A stretch of 64,000 nucleotides of DNA from Paludibacteraceae bacterium (GCA_016285885.1 JAEERP010000004.1:248001-312000); one strand, 5' to 3'; shown: positions 27,474-37,775, numbered from the stretch's first letter. Notes: generated from the sequence alone by a model not told the origin. Made by a program: numbers and translations.

Positions 27474-27794
27474 ATGAGTAAGTTACATATCAAAAAAGGA
27501 GATACGGTGTACGTGAACGCTGGAGAGTCTAAGGGAAAGCAGGGACGCGTTCTCCGCGTCCTTGTTAAGGACCAGAAGGCTATCGTTGAGGGTCTTAACA
27601 TCGTTAAGAAGTCAACCAAGCCTAGCGCAAAGAATCCTCAGGGTGGAATCGTGGAAATGGAGGCTCCTATCCATATCTCCAACTTGAATTTGATCGACCC
27701 TAAGAGTGGCAAGCCGACTCGTATCGGACGCCGTGAGGGTGCAAACGGCAAGTTAGTGCGTTACGCAAAAAAATCAGGGGAGGAAATTAAATGA
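27474..27794 (+). CDS. rplX: 50S ribosomal protein L24
   Basis: 106 residues. KOW motif near the N-terminus ([20 protein letters not shown]), then [10 protein letters not shown] and [14 protein letters not shown]. It initiates large-subunit assembly. The stop overlaps the rplE start by four bases (ATGA). Confidence 0.97.
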   Translation: MSKLHIKKGDTVYVNAGESKGKQGRVLRVLVKDQKAIVEGLNIVKKSTKPSAKNPQGGIVEMEAPIHISNLNLIDPKSGKPTRIGRREGANGKLVRYAKKSGEEIK

Positions 27795-28345
27795 TGAATA
27801 CCGCAAGTTTAAAGCAAGAGTACGCTAAGCGTATCGTTCCTTCCTTGATGAAGGAGTTTAACTACAAGACAGTGATGCAGGTCCCTGTTTTGGAAAAGAT
27901 TGTTATCAACCAAGGTTTGGGAATGGCTATCGCCGACAAGAAGATCATCGAGGTCGCCATCAACGAGTTGACCGCCATCTCTGGTCAGAAGGCCGTTCAG
28001 ACATTGTCAAAGAAGGATATCTCAAACTTCAAGTTGCGTAAGAAGATGCCTATCGGTGTCAGAGTGACTTTGCGTAGGGAGAAGATGTACGAGTTCTTGG
28101 AGAGACTTATCCGCGTCGCTCTTCCTCGTATCCGCGACTTCAAGGGTATCGAATCAAAGCTTGACGGAAGGGGTAATTACACACTCGGTATCGACGAGCA
28201 AATTATTTTCCCTGAAATTAATATCGATTCCATACAGAAATTGTTGGGAATGAATATTACCTTTGTAACCTCTGCGAAGACGGACGAAGAAGGTTATGCT
28301 TTGCTGAGAGAGTTTGGTTTACCATTTAAAAATGTAAAGAAGTAA
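27791..28345 (+). CDS. rplE: 50S ribosomal protein L5
   Basis: 184 residues; [14 protein letters not shown] near residue 30, [22 protein letters not shown], and RIRDFKGI later. It binds 5S rRNA. Start is ATG 27791, overlapping the rplX stop, or the adjacent ATG 27794. Confidence 0.97.
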   Translation: MMNTASLKQEYAKRIVPSLMKEFNYKTVMQVPVLEKIVINQGLGMAIADKKIIEVAINELTAISGQKAVQTLSKKDISNFKLRKKMPIGVRVTLRREKMYEFLERLIRVALPRIRDFKGIESKLDGRGNYTLGIDEQIIFPEINIDSIQKLLGMNITFVTSAKTDEEGYALLREFGLPFKNVKK

Positions 28346-28349
28346 TAAG

Positions 28350-28619
28350 ATGGCAAAAGAATCAATGAAGGCACGTGAGGTGAAACGTGCAAAGCTTTGC
28401 GCCAAGTATGCTGAGAAGAGGGCTAAGTTGAAGGCTGAGGGCAACTATGAGGCTCTTCAGTCTTTGCCAAAGAACGCGTCCCCAGTGCGTAAGCACAACC
28501 GTTGCAAGTTGACGGGAAGACCAAAGGGTTACATGCGTCTCTTCGGTATCTCTCGTATCCAATTCCGCGAGATGGCATCGGCAGGTTTGATCCCAGGCGT
28601 GAAGAAGGCAAGCTGGTAA
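28350..28619 (+). CDS. rpsN: 30S ribosomal protein S14
   Basis: 89 residues, [15 protein letters not shown] start and the conserved [21 protein letters not shown]. It is the zinc-free type: the CxxC pairs of the short zinc form are missing. Located in the 30S head. Confidence 0.96.
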   Translation: MAKESMKAREVKRAKLCAKYAEKRAKLKAEGNYEALQSLPKNASPVRKHNRCKLTGRPKGYMRLFGISRIQFREMASAGLIPGVKKASW

Positions 28620-28671
28620 AAATTAGTGTTAAATATTGTCAGGTTTTCCTGATCAATTTAATTGTTTTATT

Positions 28672-29067
28672 ATGACAGATCCAATAGCAGATTATCTAAC
28701 GAGATTGAGGAACGCTATTCAGGCTAAACATAGAGTGCTTGAAGTTCCTGCGTCAAATTTGAAAAAGGAGATTACGAAGATATTGCTCGATAAGGGTTAT
28801 ATCTTGAACTACAAGTTCAATGATGAGGGTTACCAAGGCTCGATCAAGATCGCCTTGAAGTATGATCCCATCAACAAAGTGAACGCTATCAAGGGCTTGA
28901 AGAGAGTTTCAACCCCAGGTTTGCGTAAGTATGTGGGTTACAAGGATATGCCGAGGGTGTTGAACGGTCTCGGTATCGCCATCGTATCCACATCCAAAGG
29001 AGTTATGACTGATAAGGAAGCCCGCGACATGAAGATCGGCGGCGAGGTTTTGTGTTACATCTATTAA
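28672..29067 (+). CDS. rpsH: 30S ribosomal protein S8
   Basis: 131 residues from ATG 28672 ([15 protein letters not shown], the canonical start). A TTG 12 codons upstream would add residues with no family counterpart and is rejected. The C-terminal [25 protein letters not shown] is diagnostic. S8 represses the spc genes in E. coli; no site was identified here. Confidence 0.97.
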   Translation: MTDPIADYLTRLRNAIQAKHRVLEVPASNLKKEITKILLDKGYILNYKFNDEGYQGSIKIALKYDPINKVNAIKGLKRVSTPGLRKYVGYKDMPRVLNGLGIAIVSTSKGVMTDKEARDMKIGGEVLCYIY

Positions 29068-29085
29068 TGTTGGGAGGATTTTGAA

Positions 29086-29640
29086 ATGTCAAGAATAGGT
29101 AATTTACCGATCAGTATTCCTTCAGGGGTTACGGTATCCATGAAGGATAATGTTGTGACAGTTAAAGGTCCTAAGGGCGAGTTGTCACAGTATGTGAATC
29201 CCGACATCAATGTTGAGGTTAAGGATGGCACCATCACATTCACCCGTTCTGCGGAGGATGCTCCTCGTCGTTCCATGCACGGATTGTACAGGGCTTTGAT
29301 TAATAATATGGTTGTCGGTGTGTCTCAGGGCTACAAGAAGGAACTTGAACTTGTTGGTGTCGGTTATCGTGTTTCCAACCAAGGTCAGGTGCTTGAGTTC
29401 GCTGTAGGATATACCCATAACATCTTCTTACAATTGCCAAAGGAGATTAAGATCGAGACCAAGAGTGAGAGAAACCAGAACCCTCTGGTGATCCTCGAGA
29501 GCTGCGACAAGCAATTGTTGGGTCAGGTTTGCGCGAAGATCCGTACGTTCCGTAAGCCAGAGCCTTACAAGGGTAAAGGTATTAAATTCGTTGGCGAGCA
29601 GATTCGTCGTAAGGCTGGTAAGTCAGCTGGTGCTAAGTAA
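29086..29640 (+). CDS. rplF: 50S ribosomal protein L6
   Basis: 184 residues, MSRIGNLPISIPSGV start and the C-terminal RTFRKPEPYKGKGIKF motif that binds 23S rRNA near the sarcin-ricin loop. Confidence 0.98.
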   Translation: MSRIGNLPISIPSGVTVSMKDNVVTVKGPKGELSQYVNPDINVEVKDGTITFTRSAEDAPRRSMHGLYRALINNMVVGVSQGYKKELELVGVGYRVSNQGQVLEFAVGYTHNIFLQLPKEIKIETKSERNQNPLVILESCDKQLLGQVCAKIRTFRKPEPYKGKGIKFVGEQIRRKAGKSAGAK

Positions 29641-29661
29641 TCATTGTAAAAAAGTAGTATT

Positions 29662-30006
29662 ATGACGACTAAAATTGAAAGAAGATTAAAGATAAAGAGG
29701 AGAATTAGAGGCAAGGTCTCTGGCTCTGCCGAACGTCCTCGTATGACAGTTTTCAGAAGCAACAAACAGATCTACGTACAGTTGATCAACGATATGGAAG
29801 GCAAGACATTGGCTGCCGCTTCTTCACTTGGAATGACTGACAAGTGCCCTAAGAAGGAGCAAGCTGCCAAGGTCGGCGAGTTGGTTGCTAAAAAAGCGAT
29901 AGAGGCAGGTATCACCGAGGTTGTTTTCGACCGTAACGGATACTTGTATCATGGTAGAATTAAGGAATTGGCGGATGCTGCTCGTAAGGGCGGTCTTAAA
30001 TTTTAA
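29662..30006 (+). CDS. rplR: 50S ribosomal protein L18
   Basis: 114 residues; basic N-terminus [18 protein letters not shown], then [18 protein letters not shown] and [21 protein letters not shown] at the end. It binds 5S rRNA together with L5. Confidence 0.97.
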   Translation: MTTKIERRLKIKRRIRGKVSGSAERPRMTVFRSNKQIYVQLINDMEGKTLAAASSLGMTDKCPKKEQAAKVGELVAKKAIEAGITEVVFDRNGYLYHGRIKELADAARKGGLKF

Positions 30007-30011
30007 TAGTT

Positions 30012-30530
30012 ATGGCTGGAGAAAATAGTAAAGTTAAGTCAACCAATGACTTGGAATTGAAGGATAGGTTGGTAGCGATAAACCGTGTGACGAAGGTGAC
30101 CAAAGGTGGTCGTACCTTTAGTTTTGCCGCAATGGTTGTTGTGGGAAATGAGGAAGGTGTTGTCGGATACGGTTTGGGTAAAGCCAGTGAGGTTACTGCA
30201 GCCATAGCTAAGGGAGTTGAAGCTGCCAAGAAGAACTTGGTGAAGGTCCCTGTGCTCAAGGGTACGATTCCTCACGAGCAAGAGGCTAAGTTCGGTGGTG
30301 CGCAGGTCTTGTTGAGACCAGCTTCCCACGGTACCGGTGTGAAGGCGGGTGGTGCCATGCGTGCCGTCCTCGAGAGCGTTGGTATCACTGACGTCTTGGC
30401 TAAGTCTAAGGGTTCTTCTAACCCTCACAACTTGGTGAAGGCGACGGTTCTTGCCCTCTCAGAGTTGAGAGACGCTTATACCGTAGCTCAGAACCGCGGT
30501 GTTTCAATGGAAAAAGTGTTTAAAGGTTAA
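30012..30530 (+). CDS. rpsE: 30S ribosomal protein S5
   Basis: 172 residues; the S5 double-stranded RNA-binding domain begins [19 protein letters not shown], with [17 protein letters not shown], and the C-terminal domain has [16 protein letters not shown]. It takes part in decoding fidelity. Confidence 0.97.
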   Translation: MAGENSKVKSTNDLELKDRLVAINRVTKVTKGGRTFSFAAMVVVGNEEGVVGYGLGKASEVTAAIAKGVEAAKKNLVKVPVLKGTIPHEQEAKFGGAQVLLRPASHGTGVKAGGAMRAVLESVGITDVLAKSKGSSNPHNLVKATVLALSELRDAYTVAQNRGVSMEKVFKG

Positions 30531-30541
30531 TTTTTGGAATT

Positions 30542-30715
30542 ATGGCTAAGATAAAGATTAGACAGGTAAAAAGTAAAATCGGTTGCCCAAAGAAACAAAA
30601 GGATACGCTTGCGGCTTTGGGATTGAAGAAAATTAACGCTGTGGTTGAACACGAAGACACTCCTACTGTTAGGGGAATGATCGAGGCGGTTAAGCACTTG
30701 GTGATTGTTGAATAA
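30542..30715 (+). CDS. rpmD: 50S ribosomal protein L30
   Basis: 57 residues (MAKIKIRQVKSKIGCPKKQK to LVIVE*). The order rpsE-rpmD-rplO and the sequence (KDTLAALGLKKINAVVEHEDTP, then a helix MIEAVKHLV) identify it. It starts 11 bases after rpsE. Confidence 0.96.
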   Translation: MAKIKIRQVKSKIGCPKKQKDTLAALGLKKINAVVEHEDTPTVRGMIEAVKHLVIVE

Positions 30716-30743
30716 TAGTAATTAACTTTAAAAACATTACATA

Positions 30744-31205
30744 ATGGATTTAAGTAATTTGAAGCCAGCTGCGGGGTCAATAAAGAGCAGAAAGAGAATC
30801 GGACGTGGTCCAGGTTCTGGTTTGGGTGGTACCTCTACGAGAGGTCACAAAGGTGCCAAGTCTCGTTCTGGTTATTCAAAAAAGATAGGTTTCGAGGGTG
30901 GACAAATGCCTTTGCAGCGTCGTTTGCCTAAGTACGGTTTCAAGAACATTAATCGCATCGAGTATAAAGCTATTAACCTTGGTGATATCCAGGCTGTTGC
31001 CACTGAGAAGAATGTTGATGCAGTTGACGTTAACGTGTTAGTATCAGCTGGTTTGGCTTCTTCTAAGGATTTGATCAAGGTGTTGGGTGACGCTCGTAAG
31101 ACTCAGTTGACTAGCAAGTTGACTGTTTCCGCTCATGCGTTCTCTAAGTCAGCGAAGGAAGCGATTGAGGCTTTAGGTGGTACGACTGTAATTCTTGAGA
31201 AATGA
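30744..31205 (+). CDS. rplO: 50S ribosomal protein L15
   Basis: 153 residues with the Gly/Arg/Ser-rich extension RIGRGPGSGLGGTSTRGHKG and GFEGGQMPLQRRLPKYGF. A late-assembly large-subunit protein. Its stop overlaps the secY start by four bases (ATGA). Confidence 0.97.
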   Translation: MDLSNLKPAAGSIKSRKRIGRGPGSGLGGTSTRGHKGAKSRSGYSKKIGFEGGQMPLQRRLPKYGFKNINRIEYKAINLGDIQAVATEKNVDAVDVNVLVSAGLASSKDLIKVLGDARKTQLTSKLTVSAHAFSKSAKEAIEALGGTTVILEK

Positions 31206-32545
31206 AGAAACTTATAACAAAATTACAAGAAATATATAAGGTCAAGGATTTGAGACATCGAATCCTTGTCACCTTTTTATTTGTTTTGGTCTATCGTTTC
31301 GGCTCCTTCGTGGTTCTGCCGGGCATAGATATGAGTTCTTTGGCCAGCTTGAAAGAGCAAACCGCTACGGGTTTGATGGGACTTTTGGATATGTTCTCCG
31401 GAGGTGCCTTCTCCAACGCGTCAATCTTTGCGCTCGGTATCATGCCGTACATCTCGGCATCCATCGTCGTGCAGTTGCTGACCATCGCTGTTCCTTCTTT
31501 CCAGAAGATGCAGAAGGATGGTGATAGCGGTAGGAAGAAGATGATCCAGATCACTCGTTACTTGACGGTGGCTATCCTCTTGCTCCAAGGTCCTTCTTAC
31601 TTGCTGAACTTGTCTTATCAGTTGAGGGAGGTGAACGCCACTTTGCCAGAAGGCTGGTGGTTCAGAATCTCTTCCACGATCATCCTCTGCGCGGGCAGTA
31701 TGTTCGTTATGTGGTTGGGTGAGCGTATCACTGACAAGGGTGTCGGCAATGGTATTTCCTTCATCATCTTGGTCGGTATCATCGCCCGTTTCCCACATGC
31801 GGTGGTCGGCGAATTCGCTTCTTGCTTGAACGAGAGCGGAGGTCTTATCAAGTTGATCTTGGAGATCGTCGGACTCTTCGCTGTCTCTTGTGCGGCTATC
31901 CTTTTGGTGCAGGGCGTGAGAAAAGTTCCTGTACAATATGCGAAGAAATTGGCTGCCGGTCAAAGCGTAGTGGGCGGTGCTCGTCAATACATCCCATTGA
32001 AGGTGAATGCTGCTAACGTGATGCCTATCATCTTCGCTCAGGCGATCATGTTCATCCCGTTGGCGCTCATGCCAGTGCTTGGAAACGGAGACGGATCAGG
32101 TTCCTTCTTCTCCATGTGGCGTGATAACAACAGCTTCTTCTACAATTTGGTCTTCGGTATCTTGATCATCGTCTTCACATACTTCTATGTGGCGATCATC
32201 ATCAATCCGAATCAGATGGCGGAGGACATGAAGCGTAACAACACTTTCATCCCAATGGTTAAACCAGGTACGGAGACGGCCGAGTACATCGATACGATCA
32301 TGTCTCGCATCACCTTGCCGGGTGCAATCTTCTTGGCGATTTTGGCTGTGTTGCCTGCCATTGTACGTCAGTTCGGTGTCACCACTCAATTCGCGCAATT
32401 CTTCGGAGGTACTTCTCTGTTGATCGTTGTGGGTGTGGTGCTCGATACGTTGCAGCAAATTAACAGCCACTTGAAGATGAATGGATACGACGATTTGTTG
32501 GAGTCCGGTCATTTCATGGGGCGTTCGGGAGTCTCCGTTTATTAA
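31202..32545 (+). CDS. secY: protein translocase subunit SecY
   Basis: 447 residues with ten predicted membrane helices, the channel of the Sec translocon in the inner membrane. Typical features are RILVTFLFVLVYRFGSFVVLPGID at the first helix, SGGAFSNASIFALGIMPYISASI (plug and second helix) and GERITDKGVGNGISFII. Cotranscribed with the ribosomal genes, overlapping rplO by four bases and followed by map after three. Confidence 0.98.
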   Translation: MKKLITKLQEIYKVKDLRHRILVTFLFVLVYRFGSFVVLPGIDMSSLASLKEQTATGLMGLLDMFSGGAFSNASIFALGIMPYISASIVVQLLTIAVPSFQKMQKDGDSGRKKMIQITRYLTVAILLLQGPSYLLNLSYQLREVNATLPEGWWFRISSTIILCAGSMFVMWLGERITDKGVGNGISFIILVGIIARFPHAVVGEFASCLNESGGLIKLILEIVGLFAVSCAAILLVQGVRKVPVQYAKKLAAGQSVVGGARQYIPLKVNAANVMPIIFAQAIMFIPLALMPVLGNGDGSGSFFSMWRDNNSFFYNLVFGILIIVFTYFYVAIIINPNQMAEDMKRNNTFIPMVKPGTETAEYIDTIMSRITLPGAIFLAILAVLPAIVRQFGVTTQFAQFFGGTSLLIVVGVVLDTLQQINSHLKMNGYDDLLESGHFMGRSGVSVY

Positions 32546-32548
32546 CGT

Positions 32549-33331
32549 ATGATATATCTTAAGACTGCTGAGGATATCGAGTTGATGCGGATCAGCAACA
32601 GAATTGTTGCGATGACATTGGGCGAAGTCGCCAAGGCGGTGAAGCCTGGAGTCACCACTCTTCAACTCGATGCTTTAGCAGAGGAATTCATCCGGTCACA
32701 GGGTGCTGTTCCGAGCTTCTTAGGATATGCGGGTTTTCCGAATTCGATTTGCACTTCCGTGAATGATCAAGCGGCGCACGGGATACCTTCCAAGTATGTA
32801 CTGAAAGAAGGGGACGTCGTTTCCGTGGATTGCGGCGCTGAGATAAACGGTTTCCATGGTGACTCCTGTTACACGTTCTGTGTGGGGGAGGTCTCCGAAG
32901 AGGTGAAAAAGCTGTTGCGGACTACCAAGGAAGCGCTGCTGCTGGGAATCAGCAAAGCCAAGGTCGGGAACCGTTTGGGTGATGTTGAACATTCGATTCA
33001 GGAGTACTGCGAAAGCAACGGGTACTCGGTCGTGCGAGAGCTGACAGGTCATGGAATCGGAAGAATGATGCACGAAGAGCCTTTGGTCCGTAATTATGGG
33101 CGTGCGAGAAGAGGCCTTCCGTTCAGGGAGGGACTGGTGATCGCGATAGAGCCCATCATCAACATGGGCAAGAAAGGCGTTTACTTGGAGAAGGATGGAT
33201 GGACGGTACGTACCTCCGATGGCTTACCTTCCGCTCATTACGAGCATACGGTTGCAATAGGCTCTGATAGTCCCGATATTCTTTCTTCTTTTGAATATGT
33301 CGAACAAATATTAGGTACTAACGCATTATAG
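32549..33331 (+). CDS. map: methionine aminopeptidase, type I
   Basis: 260 residues. It removes the initiator methionine from new proteins. The metal ligands are visible: His in AAHGIPS, Asp in VDCGAEINGFHGDS, His in GHGIGRMMHEEP, and Glu in AIEPIINMGKKG with a last Glu in HYEHTVAIG. Typical length. Placed between secY and infA as in many bacteria. Confidence 0.97.
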   Translation: MIYLKTAEDIELMRISNRIVAMTLGEVAKAVKPGVTTLQLDALAEEFIRSQGAVPSFLGYAGFPNSICTSVNDQAAHGIPSKYVLKEGDVVSVDCGAEINGFHGDSCYTFCVGEVSEEVKKLLRTTKEALLLGISKAKVGNRLGDVEHSIQEYCESNGYSVVRELTGHGIGRMMHEEPLVRNYGRARRGLPFREGLVIAIEPIINMGKKGVYLEKDGWTVRTSDGLPSAHYEHTVAIGSDSPDILSSFEYVEQILGTNAL

Positions 33332-33335
33332 TTGA

Positions 33336-33554
33336 ATGGCAAAACAGGCTGCTATAGAACAGGATGGAACAATCGTGGAGGCGTTGTCGAACGCGATGTT
33401 CCGCGTAGAGTTGGAGAATGGTCATGAGATCACGGCCCATATCTCCGGGAAGATGAGGATGCACTACATCAAAATTCTCCCGGGCGATAAGGTCAGAGTC
33501 GAAATGTCACCGTATGATTTGTCCAAGGGACGGATTGCTTTTAGATATAAATAG
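33336..33554 (+). CDS. infA: translation initiation factor IF-1
   Basis: 72 residues; the OB-fold protein that blocks the ribosomal A site during initiation. [23 protein letters not shown] and the terminal [15 protein letters not shown] are diagnostic. Confidence 0.98.
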   Translation: MAKQAAIEQDGTIVEALSNAMFRVELENGHEITAHISGKMRMHYIKILPGDKVRVEMSPYDLSKGRIAFRYK

Positions 33555-33570
33555 AATAAATAATTGAGAT

Positions 33571-33687
33571 ATGAAAGTTAGAGCTTCTTTAAAAAAACGT
33601 ACTCCTGAGTGTAAAATAGTAAGGAGAAAAGGGCGTTTGTATGTGATTAACAAAAAAAATCCTAAGTATAAACAACGTCAAGGATAA
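33571..33687 (+). CDS. rpmJ: 50S ribosomal protein L36, zinc-free form
   Basis: 38 residues ([20 protein letters not shown] to YKQRQG*). Only one cysteine (residue 14) remains of the zinc-binding CxxC...C...H set of the classic form: residue 11 is Thr and 27 is Asn. It therefore cannot bind zinc in the usual way, as is usual for Bacteroidota. Sixteen bases after infA. Confidence 0.96.
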   Translation: MKVRASLKKRTPECKIVRRKGRLYVINKKNPKYKQRQG

Positions 33688-33694
33688 TTTTTTA

Positions 33695-33702
33695 TACTTT
33701 TG
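33695..33702 (+). promoter_or_regulatory. possible internal promoter before rpsM
   Basis: TACTTTTG at 33695-33702 matches TAnnTTTG, 16 bases before the rpsM ATG in an A/T-rich gap; no clear -33 box. Confidence 0.4.
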
Positions 33703-33717
33703 CAAAAAAATTAGTTT

Positions 33718-34098
<381 letters not shown>

Positions 34099-34130
34099 TA
34101 GTTAGCGAACGCTATTTAATTATTAAAGAT

Positions 34131-34520
34131 ATGGCAAAAAAAGCAGTAGCAACCAAAAAAAGAGTAGTAAAAGTTGACGCTAATGGACAATTGCATGTCC
34201 ACTCATCTTTCAACAACATCATCGTATCTTTGTCCAATGCGGAGGGTCAAGTGATCTCTTGGTCTTCAGCTGGTAAGATGGGATTCAGGGGCTCCAAGAA
34301 GAACACTCCGTACGCTGCGCAAATGGCGGCTCAGGATTGTGCTAAAGTGGCTTACGATCTTGGTTTGAGAAAGGTGAAGGCATATGTGAAGGGTCCAGGT
34401 AATGGCCGTGAGTCTGCTATCAGAACCGTACATGGCGCTGGTATCGAGGTGACGGAGATTATCGACGTAACACCACTACCACATAACGGTTGTCGACCAC
34501 CTAAAAAACGTAGAGTATAA
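34131..34520 (+). CDS. rpsK: 30S ribosomal protein S11
   Basis: 129 residues; [36 protein letters not shown] and the terminal [18 protein letters not shown] are diagnostic. It lines the mRNA exit channel. A 111-base gap with possible RNA structure follows. Confidence 0.98.
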   Translation: MAKKAVATKKRVVKVDANGQLHVHSSFNNIIVSLSNAEGQVISWSSAGKMGFRGSKKNTPYAAQMAAQDCAKVAYDLGLRKVKAYVKGPGNGRESAIRTVHGAGIEVTEIIDVTPLPHNGCRPPKKRRV

Positions 34521-34545
34521 AAAATACAGTATTATAACAACTTTC

Positions 34546-34604
34546 GAATCTCGCATTGTGATAATTGCATTTTAAACCTCTCTGCAATTGCGGCTGCACG
34601 GTTC
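34546..34604 (+). promoter_or_regulatory. possible structured leader of rpsD
   Basis: In the 111-base rpsK-rpsD gap, an outer stem GAATC/GGTTC (34546-34550 with 34600-34604, one G-U) can enclose the stem AATTGCA/TGCAATT (34563-34569 with 34583-34589). S4 autoregulates its operon through an mRNA leader in several bacteria, so this is a candidate S4 site. No covariance check was possible. Confidence 0.4.
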
Positions 34605-34631
34605 AAGGTTTGGAAATAAACAGTAATTAAA

Positions 34632-35237
34632 ATGGCTAGATACATAGGTCCAAAAACTAAGATTGCGCGTCGTTTTGGTGAACCGATTTTCGGTCCAGAC
34701 AAGATTTTGGCTAAGAGAAACTTCCCACCGGGACAACATGGCGTAAACAGAAGAAAGAAGTCATCTGAGTACGGTATTCAGTTGGCTGAGAAGCAAAAGG
34801 CAAAATATACTTACGGTGTTCTCGAGAGACAATTCCGTAACCTCTTCGAGGCGGCTAACCGTTCGAAGGGTATCACCGGTGAGGTGCTTTTGCAACTCCT
34901 TGAGGCAAGACTTGACAATGTCGTTTTCCGTTTGGGTATCGCTCCGACTCGTGCAGCTGCACGTCAGTTGGTTTCCCACAAGCACATCGTCGTTGACGGT
35001 GAGGTGGTAAACATCCCTTCTTATTCTGTTAAGCCGGGTCAGATCGTGGGAGTTCGCGAGAAATCCAAGTCTTTGGAGACGATTGTTAATTCTTTGTCAG
35101 GCTTTAACCACAGCAAGTATCCATGGTTGGAGTGGGACGCTCCTGTTTCTGCAGGTAAGTTCCTCCACTTGCCGGAGCGTGCTGACATCCCAGAGAATAT
35201 CAAAGAACAATTGATCGTCGAACTTTACTCTAAATAA
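34632..35237 (+). CDS. rpsD: 30S ribosomal protein S4
   Basis: 201 residues, [20 protein letters not shown] start, and an S4 RNA-binding domain ([27 protein letters not shown] ... [13 protein letters not shown]). It nucleates 30S assembly and affects fidelity. The zinc-binding cysteines of the longer form are missing. rpoA follows after ten bases. Confidence 0.98.
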   Translation: MARYIGPKTKIARRFGEPIFGPDKILAKRNFPPGQHGVNRRKKSSEYGIQLAEKQKAKYTYGVLERQFRNLFEAANRSKGITGEVLLQLLEARLDNVVFRLGIAPTRAAARQLVSHKHIVVDGEVVNIPSYSVKPGQIVGVREKSKSLETIVNSLSGFNHSKYPWLEWDAPVSAGKFLHLPERADIPENIKEQLIVELYSK

Positions 35238-35247
35238 TAATTAATTC

Positions 35248-36240
35248 ATGGCTATATTAGCGTTTCAAAAACCTGACAAGGTTATTATGTTGGAGGCGGA
35301 CAATTTCCATGGGAAATTTGAGTTTCGTCCTCTTGAGCCTGGTTACGGTATTACCATCGGTAATGCCTTAAGACGCATTCTCCTTTCTTCATTGGAGGGT
35401 TTCGCTATCACTTCAATCAAGATCGATGGTGTCGACCATGAATTCTCAGTGATTCCAGGCGTAATGGAAGACGTTACTAACGTCATCCTCAATTTGAAGC
35501 AAGTACGTTTCAAACAGAAAGTTAGTGAAATTGAGAATGAGAAAGTCTCTATTAACGTCTCTGGTACCGAGGTGTTCAAAGCTGGCGATATAGCTAAGAG
35601 TTTGACTGGTTTCGACGTTCTTAACAAGGATTTTGTCATCTGCCGCCTGGATCCTTCCGCTTCCTTCACCATCGAACTGACGATCGGTAAGGGCCGCGGT
35701 TATGTCCCTGCCGACGAGAACAAGATTCCTGGTTCTGAAATCGGAGTTATTGCGATTGACTCTATCTATACTCCTATCCGTAATGTCAAGTATGCGGTTG
35801 AAAACTACCGCGTCGAGCAGAAGACTGACTTCGAGAAGCTGGTCATCGAAATCGATACCGACGGCTCCATCCATCCTAAGGATGCTTTGAAGGAGGCCGC
35901 TAAGATTTTGATCCAACACTTCCTCTTGTTCTCTGACGAGAAGATCTCTCTTGACACGGCGGATGAAGGTTCGAATGACGACTTCGATGAGGAGGTTCTC
36001 CACATGCGTCAACTGCTTAAGTCTAAGCTGGTCGATATGGATCTTTCCGTTCGCGCGCTTAACTGCTTGAAGGCCGCTGACGTCGAGACATTGGGCGAAT
36101 TGGTTGTATTCAACAAGAACGACTTACTTAAGTTCAGAAACTTCGGTAAGAAGTCTTTGACCGAGCTCGACCAACTCCTCGATACTTTGAACCTTTCGTT
36201 CGGTATGGATATTTCTAAGTATAAATTGGATAAAGAATAA
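35248..36240 (+). CDS. rpoA: DNA-directed RNA polymerase subunit alpha
   Basis: 330 residues. N-terminal assembly domain with [22 protein letters not shown] (~residues 30-51) and a C-terminal DNA- and activator-binding domain (~255-325; [21 protein letters not shown] ... [16 protein letters not shown]) joined by an acidic linker ([11 protein letters not shown]). Encoded between rpsD and rplQ, the usual alpha-operon place. Confidence 0.98.
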   Translation: MAILAFQKPDKVIMLEADNFHGKFEFRPLEPGYGITIGNALRRILLSSLEGFAITSIKIDGVDHEFSVIPGVMEDVTNVILNLKQVRFKQKVSEIENEKVSINVSGTEVFKAGDIAKSLTGFDVLNKDFVICRLDPSASFTIELTIGKGRGYVPADENKIPGSEIGVIAIDSIYTPIRNVKYAVENYRVEQKTDFEKLVIEIDTDGSIHPKDALKEAAKILIQHFLLFSDEKISLDTADEGSNDDFDEEVLHMRQLLKSKLVDMDLSVRALNCLKAADVETLGELVVFNKNDLLKFRNFGKKSLTELDQLLDTLNLSFGMDISKYKLDKE

Positions 36241-36245
36241 GTAAA

Positions 36246-36743
36246 ATGAGACACAATAAAAAATTCAACCATCTTGGTAGACAAAAGGGACACAGAGCGT
36301 CTCTGTTGGCTAACTTGGCCATCTCTTTGATCGAACACAAGAGAATCACGACGACTACCGCTAAGGCTAAGGAGTTGAGAAAGTATATCGAGCCATTGTT
36401 GACGAGGGCTAAGGATAAGGACGAGGCTAAGTTGATGAACAACTACAGGGTCGTTTTCAGCTATCTCCAAAACAAGAAGGCTGTCACTGAGTTGTTCAAG
36501 GTAATCGGTGAGAAGATCGCTGACCGCCCAGGTGGTTACACGCGTATCATCAAGACTGGTTTCCGCGCTAACGACGCCGCTGAAATGTGCTTCATCGAGT
36601 TGGTGGACTTCAATGAGAAGATGTTGAAGGATGCTACTCCTAAGAAGGCTACGAAGACCCGTCGTTCTAGAAAGAAGGCTCAACCTGCAGTGGAAGCTCC
36701 TGCTGCTGAGTCTACTGAGGTCGCTACAACTGAGGCTGAATAA
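36246..36743 (+). CDS. rplQ: 50S ribosomal protein L17
   Basis: 165 residues. The first ~115 match L17 ([25 protein letters not shown] start; [22 protein letters not shown]). The last ~45 are a low-complexity basic then Ala/Glu tail, an extension absent from E. coli L17. Last gene of the cluster, followed by a strong terminator. Confidence 0.96.
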   Translation: MRHNKKFNHLGRQKGHRASLLANLAISLIEHKRITTTTAKAKELRKYIEPLLTRAKDKDEAKLMNNYRVVFSYLQNKKAVTELFKVIGEKIADRPGGYTRIIKTGFRANDAAEMCFIELVDFNEKMLKDATPKKATKTRRSRKKAQPAVEAPAAESTEVATTEAE

Positions 36744-36760
36744 GATTTCTTCAGTATATG

Positions 36761-36795
36761 AAAAGCCGCATCCTAACCCGATGCGGCTTTTTTGT
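36761..36795 (+). terminator. terminator of the ribosomal protein cluster
   Basis: AAAAGCCGCAT (36761-36771) pairs with ATGCGGCTTTT (36781-36791), a perfect 11-bp stem with a 9-base loop, running into a T tract. Confidence 0.92.
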
Positions 36796-36814
36796 TCAAT
36801 TCGGGGACCGCTCC

Positions 36815-36846
36815 TTGCCTCCCTATTCTTTTTTTTTGTATCTTTC
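36815..36846 (+). promoter_or_regulatory. probable pyrH promoter
   Basis: TTG at 36815-36817, a 21-base spacer, and TATCTTTC at 36839-36846 (one mismatch to TAnnTTTG), 54 bases before the ATG. Confidence 0.45.
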
Positions 36847-36900
36847 ATGAAATTTCGGTGGGCCTTTATGACCTCACTATCAACCTAAATTCTTTTTTGT

Positions 36901-37611
36901 ATGGCAAAGTTTAAAAGAGTCTTATTGAAGCTTAGCGGCGAGTCGCTGATGGGCGAAAAAGGGTATGGTATCGACGAGAATAGACTGGGCGAATATGCTG
37001 CCCAAATCAAGGAAATAGCTGACATGGGCGTCCAACTGGGCATCGTCATCGGCGGTGGTAACATCTTCCGTGGCTTGTCTGGCTCGAAAAAGGGCTTCGA
37101 CCGTGTGAAGGGCGACCAGATGGGGATGCTCGCCACGACGATCAACGCATTGGCCCTCTGCTCGGCTCTGACGGCCGCCGGCGCGAAGTGCAAGGTGCTG
37201 ACCGCTATCCGCATGGAGCCTATCGGCGAGTTCTATACCAAGGATAAGGCCCTCGAACTCCTCAATGCGGGCTATATCACGATCTTCGCCGCTGGTACGG
37301 GCTGCCCTTACTTCACCACCGATACGGGCTCTTCCCTCCGTGGCATCGAGATCGAGGCGGACGCTATGTTCAAGGGCACGCGCGTGGACGGTATCTATAC
37401 CGCCGACCCGGAGAAGGATCCTTCCGCCACGAAGTTCGACGATATCTCCTACGACGAGATCCTCGTGCGCAACCTGAAGGTCATGGACCTCTCCGCTACG
37501 GTGATGTGCCGCGACAACGGTCTCCCTATCGTGGTCTTCAACATGGATAAACCGGGCAACTTGAAGCGCGTGATCGCCGGTGAGAACATCGGTACCTACG
37601 TGCATCCGTGA
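36901..37611 (+). CDS. pyrH: uridylate kinase (UMP kinase)
   Basis: 236 residues. The bacterial hexameric UMP kinase of the amino acid kinase fold: KRVLLKLSGESLMG start, GGGNIFRG, GTGCPYFTTDTGSSLRGIEI and GTRVDGIYTADPEKDP. It makes UDP for RNA, DNA and cell-wall precursors. Own promoter and terminator, so monocistronic. Confidence 0.97.
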   Translation: MAKFKRVLLKLSGESLMGEKGYGIDENRLGEYAAQIKEIADMGVQLGIVIGGGNIFRGLSGSKKGFDRVKGDQMGMLATTINALALCSALTAAGAKCKVLTAIRMEPIGEFYTKDKALELLNAGYITIFAAGTGCPYFTTDTGSSLRGIEIEADAMFKGTRVDGIYTADPEKDPSATKFDDISYDEILVRNLKVMDLSATVMCRDNGLPIVVFNMDKPGNLKRVIAGENIGTYVHP

Positions 37612-37634
37612 TGTGCTTTTGGGTCGAAACTATT

Positions 37635-37662
37635 AAAGCGGGGATGGGTCTCCGCTTTTTTT
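37635..37662 (+). terminator. terminator after pyrH
   Basis: AAAGCGGGGA (37635-37644) with TCTCCGCTTT (37649-37658), a 10-bp stem with one G-U, 4-base loop and T run. Confidence 0.88.
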
Positions 37663-37717
37663 GTTTTCGAACAGAGCCTCTTAGATTTACTATTTGACTA
37701 TTTACAATTTACTATTT

Positions 37718-37747
37718 TTTGCGGTCTCGCGATTATTGTTATCTTTG
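37718..37747 (+). promoter_or_regulatory. promoter of the transglutaminase-like gene
   Basis: TTTG at 37718-37721, an 18-base spacer, TATCTTTG at 37740-37747, 28 bases before the ATG at 37776. Confidence 0.6.
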
Positions 37748-37775
37748 TCTTAGACTATGTCATAATGAGGAGTAT

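Noticed and set aside
28636..28671. TTG start that would lengthen S8 by 12 residues
   Set aside because: The canonical S8 start MTDPIADYL begins at ATG 28672; the extra residues have no counterpart in the family.
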